From a virus: a stretch of 26,687 bases of DNA. Location of the stretch: IMG/VR virus record IMGVR_UViG_3300043411_000524, positions 1-26,687 of that record. One strand, 5' to 3'. Shown here piece after piece: positions 1 to 5,186 of this stretch; position 1 is the first letter of the stretch, and each line of letters opens with the position of its first letter. Under the pieces are notes generated by a model. The model was not told where the DNA came from and did no database searches. It saw only the letters and a list, made by a program, of their open reading frames with translations. The position numbers and the translations under genes were made by a program.

Positions 1-70
1 TAACCTTGGCTTCTCGTCCATGACAGTGAGGGTTGATGGCGTAGCTGCCACACTCAATACATTTGCTCAT
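1..70 (-). CDS. Partial small Cys/His-rich protein, N-terminus only
   Basis: The first 23 codons of a leftward gene begin at the ATG at 70-68 and run off the window. The start is well supported: it forms an ATGA overlap with the stop of the upstream gene and is preceded on the minus strand by a GAGGGA ribosome-binding site. The visible protein starts MSKCIECGSYAINPHCHG, with C4, C7, H16, C17 and H18, so a small zinc-binding knuckle is possible. No function can be given without the rest. Confidence 0.6.
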   Translation of the reverse strand, partial: MSKCIECGSYAINPHCHGREAKV

Positions 71-417
71 TTGGATTCCCTCGCTGTATCAATGGCAGAT
101 CGGAAGTCAAGACCGCGCATTGCGTGGTCTTTCCATCCAACCATCCATACATTTCCTCTTAAATTAACACCTGCGCAGGTTTGATTGCCTATCCAGTCCA
201 ACCGCTCACTGTCTTTCTGCGCCTCGGCAAGCTGGGCGCGTAGGGCATCATTCGTCGCCAGTAAACCAGCGGCGGCTTCATAAAAAATCGCAGCATCATT
301 TTTCAGCCGCTCATGCTCATCACGCAGAGCGGCTACTTCCTCAAGCGCCGAATCCGCCTCTGTGATGTCCAGTTGGCAACCGTTCGACACCGCTTGTTCA
401 AGCGCAAAGATCGTCAT
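67..417 (-). CDS. Hypothetical coiled-coil phage protein (116 aa)
   Basis: Unrecognised early protein. The start is set at the ATG at 417, because it makes a four-base ATGA overlap with the upstream gene and has a purine-rich GGAAGGAAG stretch ahead of it; the reading frame is open further upstream but lacks such support. The middle (roughly residues 25-75) is rich in Ala, Glu, Leu and Arg in heptad-like order, suggesting a coiled coil. It is followed by the 'SERLDWIGNQ' segment, a pattern I associate with small uncharacterised tailed-phage proteins. It is part of the leftward operon. No catalytic motif is visible. Confidence 0.65.
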   Translation of the reverse strand: MTIFALEQAVSNGCQLDITEADSALEEVAALRDEHERLKNDAAIFYEAAAGLLATNDALRAQLAEAQKDSERLDWIGNQTCAGVNLRGNVWMVGWKDHAMRGLDFRSAIDTARESK

Positions 418-986
418 ACTTTTTTTCTTCCTTCCATCCGGCACCATTTATCAAACTCTGCCCATGCTTTGGCGTCGGCTTCGGTGGAGTAAAGTAGACG
501 ACGTTGGAGCATGTCTAAATTCAGACTGTGGCCGTACCAGCCGCACTCAACCGCCTTGCCGTAATTCACTTCCCAGTGTGTGGGTGTTAGTGGCGCTTCC
601 TTCAACGGCTCCGGCAGCACCCACTCCCTGCCATTAACGACAAGGGTGATGGTGCGCTTGATGGACGGGGGTTCGTGGCCGACGTGGTATTCACAACCAC
701 CAAACCACGGGGTGGGGTTGACGACCCAGCAACCTGCTCCGTCCTTGGTCCAGCACTTCAACGTGTCATCTGCGTAGTACCGAGCAGCAAGTTCGGCGTG
801 GGGGCGGGGTGTTGTCATGTTTGCGGCCATTTCCGGCGCTCCTTGTCTTGACGCTCGCGGCGTCTTCGCCGTGTAGCTGGTGTCCGGCATGGATGCAAGG
901 TAGGCCCATGCTGCATTGTTTTGGCGTGCTGTCTTCATGATGTTCCCGATTGAAAGAAAGTCGGCGTAGCGCTTGCGGGAGGCCAT
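414..986 (-). CDS. Hypothetical phage protein with HAEL-type N-terminal motif
   Basis: The reading frame is open from the ATG at 986, which touches the preceding stop (TGATG), and encodes 190 residues. The first 50 or so residues are not typical of the family. The segment TTPRPHAELAARYYADD, followed by a Trp/Pro-rich stretch, matches a common class of small phage proteins that usually begin near this motif. Two internal starts compete: the ATG at 830, with an AAGGAG site eight bases upstream, and the ATG at 818. If one of these is used, 830-986 would need another explanation. A 33-codon Arg-rich frame ending at 815 overlaps the 818 ATG as ATGA, which is suggestive only. The C-terminus ends in a Trp-rich ~50 residue segment. 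Function unknown. Confidence 0.6.
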   Translation of the reverse strand: MASRKRYADFLSIGNIMKTARQNNAAWAYLASMPDTSYTAKTPRASRQGAPEMAANMTTPRPHAELAARYYADDTLKCWTKDGAGCWVVNPTPWFGGCEYHVGHEPPSIKRTITLVVNGREWVLPEPLKEAPLTPTHWEVNYGKAVECGWYGHSLNLDMLQRRLLYSTEADAKAWAEFDKWCRMEGRKKV

Positions 987-1483
987 CACTTCACCGTCAA
1001 GCGATCACGGCGAACAATCCGCGCACCAGCAATCGGCTCTCCGCGCTCAATCGCAGCCTTAATCAGAGACTTGCTTGGGCTGGGTGGGCGCGGCTCATTG
1101 CACAGTTCTGGCGGGAATACAGCCCCGTCATCAATCTCCACAGACACATCACGATCCGCGTACAGCGTGGCAGTGAACAGGCCGTCAGGGCTTGATAGCT
1201 TGCTCACGCCGGTAGCTTTCATGCAGTCGGCCATGTAGGCACGGAATCGCTCATGGCGTGCTTCCCTTGCCTTCAAGTGCTCACTCGCACGCGCAAGGGC
1301 TTCTTTCATTGCCTTGATCGTGCTGGTTTCGTCTATGTCGTAGGCCACACAGGCAGCGCCTTTCTGCTCAAACAGGTCGAGGCTCTGCGTGAAAGCGTCC
1401 GAAAGCTCGCCAGTGTCGGGATCAATCTCGCCCAGGTGCTGGCGCACTTGTTGGGCGGCGTCGAATAGTGTGATTGCAGTCAT
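986..1483 (-). CDS. Siphovirus Gp157 family protein
   Basis: A 165-residue protein resembling the Sipho_Gp157 family, found beside recombination genes in many siphophages. Visible family traits are the N-terminal LFDAAQQVRQHL segment, an acidic DPDTGEL turn, the central helical KAMKEALARASEHLKAREARHE stretch (residues about 58-78), and a C-terminal region following a TGVSKLSSPDGLFTATL strand. The biochemical role of the family is not well established; one streptococcal member was linked to phage resistance. It sits just downstream of the SSB gene, seven bases from its stop, in the same leftward operon. This fits co-expression with single-strand annealing functions. Confidence 0.75.
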   Translation of the reverse strand: MTAITLFDAAQQVRQHLGEIDPDTGELSDAFTQSLDLFEQKGAACVAYDIDETSTIKAMKEALARASEHLKAREARHERFRAYMADCMKATGVSKLSSPDGLFTATLYADRDVSVEIDDGAVFPPELCNEPRPPSPSKSLIKAAIERGEPIAGARIVRRDRLTVK

Positions 1484-1490
1484 AGCCTAC

Positions 1491-1913
1491 TCAGCAAGCA
1501 AGGCACAGCGCACGGCTGCGCAGCGGGTTGCTGAAAGGCACGTCGCTGTCCATGTCTTCAAAGCTGGTGCTGCGCGATGCGGCTGGCTTCGGTGCTGGTG
1601 CGCCTCCGCTCGGCTTGCCACCTTGCAGGGCAATGTCGTTCACGCGCACGTCCATGCTCTTGCGCTTGTTGCCCTCCTTGTCCGTCCACTCGCGTTCGCT
1701 GACGGAGCCGATCACGGTGACTTGCTGGCCTTTCGTCAGGTACTGCTGCAACGACTCCGCGCGCCGCCCGAAAATGGTGCAATTCCACCAAATTGACGGC
1801 TTGTCCTTGCCCTGGTTGTCGGCCACGGAGAACGACAGCACGGCGGTGCCGTCATTCAGGCTGCGGAGTTCGGCGTCTTTGCCGAGGTTGCCGGTAATGG
1901 TTAGCGAATTCAT
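1491..1913 (-). CDS. ssb: Single-stranded DNA-binding protein
   Basis: A 140-residue SSB with an OB fold across residues 1-100: MNSLTITGNLGKDAELR at the start, FSVADN, WWNCTIFG, and the strand VTVIGSVSEREWTDKEGN. A Gly/Pro/Ala-rich linker follows, then an acidic tip. The canonical bacterial tip is DDDIPF at the very end. Here the equivalent MDSDVPF is followed by 13 more residues (SNPLRSRALCLAC), so the partner-binding tip is not terminal. Its start overlaps the stop of the ERF gene as ATGA, so the two are translationally coupled, as expected for an annealing protein and its SSB. The protein coats single-stranded phage DNA during replication and recombination. Confidence 0.93.
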   Translation of the reverse strand: MNSLTITGNLGKDAELRSLNDGTAVLSFSVADNQGKDKPSIWWNCTIFGRRAESLQQYLTKGQQVTVIGSVSEREWTDKEGNKRKSMDVRVNDIALQGGKPSGGAPAPKPAASRSTSFEDMDSDVPFSNPLRSRALCLAC

Positions 1914-2473
1914 GCTTCTTCCTCTGCTGGTGTGAGTTCGGCCTTGCGGGCGTTGGTGGCCTTTTTGATGGCCGCGTGATGTGCTTCCGGCAGCATCTGC
2001 ATTGCCGCCTCGTAGTGACCGCGCAGAATTTCCATGCTGGTTGCGCCGCTGATGCCTTTCAGAATCGCGGCAATGTCAGGCTTGCGGCTGGCGTCATCTG
2101 CTGACTGCCCAGAATCGAGCGCGTCGTGTTCGACAATCTCCAGCGCCGTCACCCACAGGTATCTGCGCAGGTACGTTTGCACAGCACCCAGGTTCTGCAC
2201 TTCGTGGCAGCCTTTCAGTGCGGCGCTGGACATGGGCGAGGTGATGACAATCTCGCCGTCACCTTCAACGTCACGAATCGTCAGCGTGGCGGTATCGGTG
2301 CCGAACGACACCACGCCGCACAGGCCAAGCTCAAGGAAGATTGCCTGCGTGGTCGGCAGAAAGTCCGACAGTTCAAAGTAGCTGTACTTGGCAAACGTGT
2401 TCTTGCCAGACTTTTCCAGCTTCGTGCCCTGTAGCTTGACGCGGGCCTGCATCAGTTTTGCGTAAACGCTCAT
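1910..2473 (-). CDS. erf: ERF-family single-strand annealing recombinase
   Basis: A 187-residue member of the ERF superfamily, the annealing proteins of P22-like phages that promote recombination and circularisation of phage DNA. The diagnostic stretch is GAVQTYLRRYLWVTALEIV followed by EHDALD (about residues 97-121), preceded by the family's N-terminal LEKSGKNTFAKYSYFELSDF region. The last ~60 residues are a charged helical tail. An AGGA site lies six bases before the ATG. It is translationally coupled to the downstream ssb. No exonuclease partner is visible in the window; it may lie to the left of base 1 or be absent. Confidence 0.92.
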   Translation of the reverse strand: MSVYAKLMQARVKLQGTKLEKSGKNTFAKYSYFELSDFLPTTQAIFLELGLCGVVSFGTDTATLTIRDVEGDGEIVITSPMSSAALKGCHEVQNLGAVQTYLRRYLWVTALEIVEHDALDSGQSADDASRKPDIAAILKGISGATSMEILRGHYEAAMQMLPEAHHAAIKKATNARKAELTPAEEEA

Positions 2474-2481
2474 TGCTTTTC

Positions 2482-2622
2482 CTAGAAAGGTTCAGTCTCA
2501 AAGTAGTCGTCCGGCAGTTCCACCGGCTCCGGCACATGCCCGGCTTGCTTCTGGTCGTGTTCGATCTGCCGCGCGGCAGCGGCTTCGTCGGCCATTTCTT
2601 GCCAGTCGTACTCGGTGTTCAC
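2482..2622 (-). CDS. Small acidic protein (46 aa, GTG start)
   Basis: A short gene of 46 codons starting with GTG at 2622, which overlaps the stop of the upstream gene as GTGA. An AAGGGAG ribosome-binding site lies about seven bases before it, so the start is well supported despite the rare codon. The protein begins MNTEYDWQEMADEAAAARQ and ends DDYFETEPF. It is strongly acidic, with no membrane segment or known motif. It lies directly ahead of the ERF gene (eight bases between stop and next ATG). An accessory role to recombination is possible from position only. Confidence 0.65.
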   Translation of the reverse strand: MNTEYDWQEMADEAAAARQIEHDQKQAGHVPEPVELPDDYFETEPF

Positions 2623-2819
2623 TTGCTTCTCCCTTGCGCTGTCATCAGCGCGTGTGCTTGTGCCGGTGCTTCGATCACATCGGCAGCGGTGTCAATCAGC
2701 ACCTGGTCGCCGGTAGGGCCGTCAAGGCTGGCGATCACTCCCAGCGTCACCAGCATTGCGGCCAGCAGGAAGTAAGGGCTGAGCAGAATCGTCAGCAGGC
2801 GCACGCGTAGGCGGGTCAT
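2619..2819 (-). CDS. Small single-pass membrane protein (66 aa)
   Basis: The start is taken at the ATG at 2819, which overlaps the previous stop as ATGA; the longer upstream frame has no such support. The protein starts MTRLRVRLLTILLSP and has one long hydrophobic stretch at about residues 9-32. Three Arg residues precede it, so the N-terminus is probably cytoplasmic and residues 33-66 periplasmic. No signal-peptidase motif is obvious. The function is unknown; small early membrane proteins in phages can act in exclusion or host modulation, but nothing here proves it. Confidence 0.6.
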   Translation of the reverse strand: MTRLRVRLLTILLSPYFLLAAMLVTLGVIASLDGPTGDQVLIDTAADVIEAPAQAHALMTAQGRSK

Positions 2820-3046
2820 GGCACCACCCATTCGGCGTGGCCGACTGGCTCCATTTCGTCCCACGTGGCGCGGTAGTAGGCTTGCCCTCCCGGCTTTTCG
2901 TCTTTGCCAAGCGCTTGCACGTAACCGTGCGCTCCCCATGACTTGGGTTCCGTCACGGTCATGATGCAAGCGGCGAACATGGGATTGCGTGTCGTCTCCG
3001 GGTTCAGTTGCACCAACTGGCCCTCTCGCAGTTCTTGCGGCTTCAT
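2816..3046 (-). CDS. Conserved hypothetical phage protein (76 aa)
   Basis: A compact 76-residue protein beginning MKPQELREGQLVQLNPETTRNPMFAACIM, then TEPKSWGAHGYVQALG and a Trp-rich C-terminus. The pattern of a 'GQLVQL' strand followed by 'NPMFA' and 'KSWGA-GYVQ' is one I recognise from small conserved proteins in early operons of pseudomonad and burkholderial siphophages, with no known function. It overlaps both neighbours by four bases. It is probably a small beta-barrel-like soluble protein. Confidence 0.65.
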   Translation of the reverse strand: MKPQELREGQLVQLNPETTRNPMFAACIMTVTEPKSWGAHGYVQALGKDEKPGGQAYYRATWDEMEPVGHAEWVVP

Positions 3047-3243
3047 GGCAAAGCCCTCATTGCTTCACGTGCACGCGCAAACGTCACGCGAATGTCGGTC
3101 TTGCCAGATGGCACGTAATCCAGCCTTTGCGTGTCGTCGGTGGTGCACAGCAGCTTGCCGGGTATCAGTGGTCGTCCGGATAGCCTGAGAAGGCGCATTG
3201 CAATCGCTTGGTTCTCTGGTTCGTAATCGCTGATCAGCTTCAT
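3043..3243 (-). CDS. Hypothetical protein (66 aa)
   Basis: A 66-residue soluble protein, MKLISDYEPENQAIAMRLL onwards, with ATGA overlaps on both sides. It is mixed charged, with a basic C-terminal half (TFARAREAMRALP). I do not recognise a family. The tight coupling in the operon is the main evidence that it is real. Confidence 0.55.
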   Translation of the reverse strand: MKLISDYEPENQAIAMRLLRLSGRPLIPGKLLCTTDDTQRLDYVPSGKTDIRVTFARAREAMRALP

Positions 3244-3560
3244 ACCGTCACCTCGTTATCGATTGCCAGCAATTCGTTGATCCGCTGCGTCAGCAGGTTC
3301 TGCGCTTGCTGGTGCTCTGCGCGCATTTCGGTCAGCTTCTTGCGCAGCGCGGCGACTTGCTTGGCGTTCACTTCTGCCGGGTTGTCCAGCGTCACAGTGA
3401 TTTCGGCCATGCCAACCTTCGTCCAGCCAACAGTTGTCATGTCGCCGCTGGCCATGGCCATGACGTTGAAAGCGGCGTCAGGATTCATGCGGTCCAGGTC
3501 TGCGGTCGTGTATCGGCCATACAGCCACATGGGCACGGTGCCTTTAATCTGCTTGCTCAC
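3240..3560 (-). CDS. Hypothetical protein with C-terminal coiled coil (106 aa, GTG start)
   Basis: The gene starts with GTG at 3560, giving a GTGA overlap with the upstream gene's stop, and ends in an ATGA overlap with the next. Residues 1-60 contain several aromatic and Met residues (MWLYGRYTTADLDRMNPDAAF; TTVGWTKVGMAEITVTLD). Residues about 65-100 form a probable coiled coil (KQVAALRKKLTEMRAEHQQAQ). The family is not recognised. Confidence 0.6.
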   Translation of the reverse strand: MSKQIKGTVPMWLYGRYTTADLDRMNPDAAFNVMAMASGDMTTVGWTKVGMAEITVTLDNPAEVNAKQVAALRKKLTEMRAEHQQAQNLLTQRINELLAIDNEVTV

Positions 3561-3766
3561 AGCGTCCCCCTTCCGCTTCCGTAGTTGTTGATCGCAGCGT
3601 CGTGGTTGATCTGCGCCTGCAAGTCGCGGCGCTCGGCTGCGTCGTAGTAGCGCTCTGCTTTGCGCTCGTTGCGGGCGCGGTCAGCGGCCAGACGCTCGGC
3701 TTCTTGGCGTGCGTCACCGCTGATGACGCGCAGGGCGTCACTGAAGGCTTCGTGTGCGGCGTTCAT
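3557..3766 (-). CDS. Hypothetical charged helical protein (69 aa)
   Basis: A 69-residue protein, MNAAHEAFSDALRVISGDA and onwards, almost entirely Ala, Arg, Glu and Asp rich with heptad-like spacing, so probably helical. It has overlaps at both ends, GTGA with the next gene and ATGA with the tiny frame before it. No family or catalytic motif is visible. Confidence 0.55.
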   Translation of the reverse strand: MNAAHEAFSDALRVISGDARQEAERLAADRARNERKAERYYDAAERRDLQAQINHDAAINNYGSGRGTL

Positions 3767-3810
3767 GGCTGGCCTCCCGTGGCCTTGGCGATGGCGGGAT
3801 TGGCTTTCAT
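3763..3810 (-). CDS. Possible 15-residue mini-ORF
   Basis: An ATG at 3810 opens a frame encoding MKANPAIAKATGGQP, whose stop overlaps the next start as ATGA. A GAGG site lies about six bases upstream. The overlap style matches the operon, but so short a frame could be chance or a remnant whose translation only couples its neighbours. Confidence 0.25.
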   Translation of the reverse strand: MKANPAIAKATGGQP

Positions 3811-3818
3811 GGCTTGCC

Positions 3819-4202
3819 TCAGTTCAGAACCGAATAGCCGCGGCCAGCCATGCAGCGACGGATCACGTCACGCTGATTGGTTTCACCAGCCGCAGCACCG
3901 GAGGCCGCACCGGAAAGCGCGCCGACTGCGGCCCAGCGGCCATGGCCGCCGCCGCCGAGAACAACACTGAGGATGCCCATTGCCAGCGCACCGGCAACTG
4001 CTCCACCGGCTGCGCCAGCTCCAGCTCCGACGACTCGCTCGGCATAGGCTTGGCAGTCGGCAAGGTCGGTGCTGTAGGCCGCGCCCTGCTCGGGTTTGAT
4101 GTCGATCAGCGGCACGTACTGCTCACCGCCAGGCGCCGTCGCGCAGCCGGCCAGTAGGGCTACTGCGAGCGCGGCTGCTACAGCTTTGGTGCTGTTGCTC
4201 AT
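3819..4202 (-). CDS. Predicted lipoprotein with glycine-zipper segment
   Basis: A 127-residue exported lipoprotein. The N-terminus has a Lys, a hydrophobic core (AVAAALAVALLAG) and the lipobox LAGC, with C20 as the lipidation site and A21 next, so outer-membrane delivery is plausible. Residues about 58-108 are Gly/Ala-rich with repeated small-residue spacing (VGAGAGAAGGAVAGALAMG; ALSGAASGAAAGE), typical of glycine-zipper membrane-associated regions. The C-terminus has a CMAGRGYSVL motif, with C51 and the C-terminal Cys possibly paired. A lipoprotein as the second gene of an early operon is a good candidate for superinfection exclusion or a host-surface change, but this is inference from position. 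Confidence 0.75.
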   Translation of the reverse strand: MSNSTKAVAAALAVALLAGCATAPGGEQYVPLIDIKPEQGAAYSTDLADCQAYAERVVGAGAGAAGGAVAGALAMGILSVVLGGGGHGRWAAVGALSGAASGAAAGETNQRDVIRRCMAGRGYSVLN

Positions 4203-4528
4203 GCTGCACCACCTTTTGCCTTGGCGATGGCTTCCTCCACCACCTCCAGCCAGCTGTCGAAAGTCTTGATGCCGCCGCCGTTGGCAGCCTTCCAGCTGCG
4301 CAAGTTCGCGGCAGTGGTTTGCAGCGCCTCCAGAAGCTGCGGCGCGGCCGCGATCAGGTGGGCATTGGCCGCAACCTCGTCACCGGACCTTCGTCCCGCA
4401 AGGCCATGCTGGCCTTTCAGGTTCATCATGATGGCGACCTGACCACCATCCTGTTGTGCGCGCACTCGGTACGCCTCGCCAAGATCAGCAATCCACGGTG
4501 CTGGCGTGTGTGCTGCTTTCTGTTCCAT
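4199..4528 (-). CDS. Conserved phage early protein (HTP-PW / NAHLIAAAP type)
   Basis: A 109-residue protein, the first gene of the leftward operon. It contains the two signatures of a very common but uncharacterised phage family: an N-terminal HTPAPWIADL and a central EVAANAHLIAAAPQLLEAL, followed by helices up to the basic C-terminus. It is translated from a good ribosome-binding site (AGGAGA six bases before the ATG at 4528) after a leader of roughly 38 nt from the promoter at 4573-4600. Its biochemical role is unknown. Confidence 0.8.
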   Translation of the reverse strand: MEQKAAHTPAPWIADLGEAYRVRAQQDGGQVAIMMNLKGQHGLAGRRSGDEVAANAHLIAAAPQLLEALQTTAANLRSWKAANGGGIKTFDSWLEVVEEAIAKAKGGAA

Positions 4529-4572
4529 CCTGTCTCTCCTGTTGGCCGCCCGGTGTGGGTGGCGATGGGTGC

Positions 4573-4600
4573 ATTATGCGCCAACGCATTGGAGAGTCAA
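4573..4600 (-). promoter_or_regulatory. Leftward early promoter
   Basis: On the minus strand TTGACT (4600-4595) is followed after 16 bases by CATAAT (4578-4573), a good sigma70-type match. The start point would be near 4566, about 38 nt before the first gene of the left operon. The -10 and spacer overlap operator 1 (4576-4589), so repressor binding should block this promoter. Confidence 0.7.
4576..4589. promoter_or_regulatory. Operator 1 (ATGCG-N4-CGCAT)
   Basis: A perfect 14-bp palindrome with half-sites ATGCG/CGCAT and centre CCAA. It overlaps the -10 of the leftward promoter. Bases 4573-4589 are an exact inverted copy of 4694-4710, so operator and -10 are conserved together at both promoters. 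The likely ligand is the helix-turn-helix protein encoded at 4717. Confidence 0.75.
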
Positions 4601-4619
4601 GAGAAAGCGCACCGCGCCG

Positions 4620-4633
4620 ATGCGCAAACGCAT
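4620..4633. promoter_or_regulatory. Operator 2 (ATGCG-N4-CGCAT)
   Basis: A second copy of the palindrome with centre CAAA, between the two promoters, in the AT-richer part of the control region. It is not placed on an obvious promoter, so it may assist cooperative binding or looping, like the middle operators of lambdoid control regions. Confidence 0.7.
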
Positions 4634-4681
4634 TATTTATTGCAACAACAAGTAACAGCGAGCCGAAGATAGATAAGGTGC

Positions 4682-4710
4682 TTGCGCATAGCGATGCGTT
4701 GGCGCATAAT
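4682..4710 (+). promoter_or_regulatory. Rightward early promoter for a leaderless transcript
   Basis: TTGCGC (4682-4687) and CATAAT (4705-4710) are separated by 17 bases. A start six or seven bases after the -10 falls on or next to the A of the ATG at 4717, and no Shine-Dalgarno sequence precedes that ATG. The helix-turn-helix gene is therefore probably expressed from a leaderless mRNA. Operator 3 covers part of the spacer and the -10. Confidence 0.65.
4694..4707. promoter_or_regulatory. Operator 3 (ATGCG-N4-CGCAT)
   Basis: A third palindrome copy with centre TTGG, overlapping the -10 of the rightward promoter. Immediately upstream, CGCAT (4685-4689) and ATGCG (4694-4698) form the same half-sites in the reverse arrangement with the same four-base gap, giving an extra potential half-site. 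Binding here would make the 4717 gene autoregulated. Confidence 0.75.
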
Positions 4711-4716
4711 CGCGTC

Positions 4717-4935
4717 ATGAGCCAAATTAAAGACGCTTTGACAGTACTGCGGCAAACCATGTCGCAAGCCGAGATTGCCGAAGCCATCGGCGTGAACCAG
4801 TCGCGCATCTCGCGCTGGGTAGCTGGTGACGTTTCTAGCGGGGCAGAGGCCGCAGTAAAACTGATCGCTCTTGCAGACAAGAAGATCTCTGACGCATCGG
4901 CCGAACTCGCCACCCCCTCCAAGGAGGCGGCGTAA
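4717..4935 (+). CDS. Cro-like helix-turn-helix repressor
   Basis: A 72-residue DNA-binding protein with one helix-turn-helix: MSQAEIAEAIGVNQSRISRW at residues 15-34, with the classic Q-A-x-x-A...G-V-x-x-S-x-I-S-R-W pattern of Cro/C1 proteins. The short Ala/Ser/Lys tail may carry dimer contacts. The start is fixed at 4717 because the helix arrangement fits and the promoter predicts transcription from this ATG; the frame is open upstream but reads through the operators and promoter. It is the first gene of the rightward operon and faces the leftward one. No CI-type repressor with a cleavage domain is seen in the window, so this may be the only regulator here, or cI lies elsewhere. Confidence 0.85.
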   Translation: MSQIKDALTVLRQTMSQAEIAEAIGVNQSRISRWVAGDVSSGAEAAVKLIALADKKISDASAELATPSKEAA

Positions 4936-5115
4936 ATGATTCTCCTCCGCCATGCCACCAGCGTTGCGAATCGGCGCGGCATGGTTTTGCCCGGCTTGTA
5001 CAGCGGGCGTTTTCTATTTGGTGCATCCCGCACCGCGCGCCTTGCGACCCGTGCGGAGTCGCTGCCGAATGAGTTGGCAAAGGTGTTGCCGGCGTTGAAA
5101 GCAGCGTCGGCATGA
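4936..5115 (+). CDS. Small basic hypothetical protein (59 aa)
   Basis: A 59-codon gene directly after the repressor stop (TAA then ATG). It has one of the best ribosome-binding sites in the window, AAGGAGG eight bases before the ATG, which lies inside the repressor's last codons. The protein reads MILLRHATSVANRRGMV... with a basic centre and a helical C-terminus (SLPNELAKVLPALKAASA). No family is recognised. Its position right after a Cro-like gene would suit an early regulator or host-takeover protein. Confidence 0.6.
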   Translation: MILLRHATSVANRRGMVLPGLYSGRFLFGASRTARLATRAESLPNELAKVLPALKAASA

Positions 5116-5186
5116 CCCGCCAAAAAGCGAAACCCGCGAGTACGAATCGCGGGCCTCTAACCAAACGAGCCATTGAAAGGGAATGA
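5112..5186 (+). CDS. Tiny basic protein or coupling ORF (24 aa)
   Basis: A 24-codon frame, MTRQKAKPASTNRGPLTKR and so on, with ATGA overlaps at both ends, linking the 59-residue gene to the helicase. The coupling argues that it is translated, whatever the peptide does. A perfect hairpin (5133-5153) lies within it. Confidence 0.4.
   Translation: MTRQKAKPASTNRGPLTKRAIERE
5133..5153 (+). other. Small perfect hairpin inside the tiny ORF
   Basis: CCCGCGA (5133-5139) and TCGCGGG (5147-5153) pair perfectly around a seven-base loop, 30 bases before the helicase start. There is no T-tract, so it is not a canonical terminator. It could affect translation or RNA stability just before the helicase gene, or be chance in GC-rich DNA. 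Confidence 0.35.

Noticed and set aside
4485-5123. Minus-strand frame of 212 codons across the control region
   Set aside because: It reads through promoters, operators and the repressor gene, and lacks a supported start.
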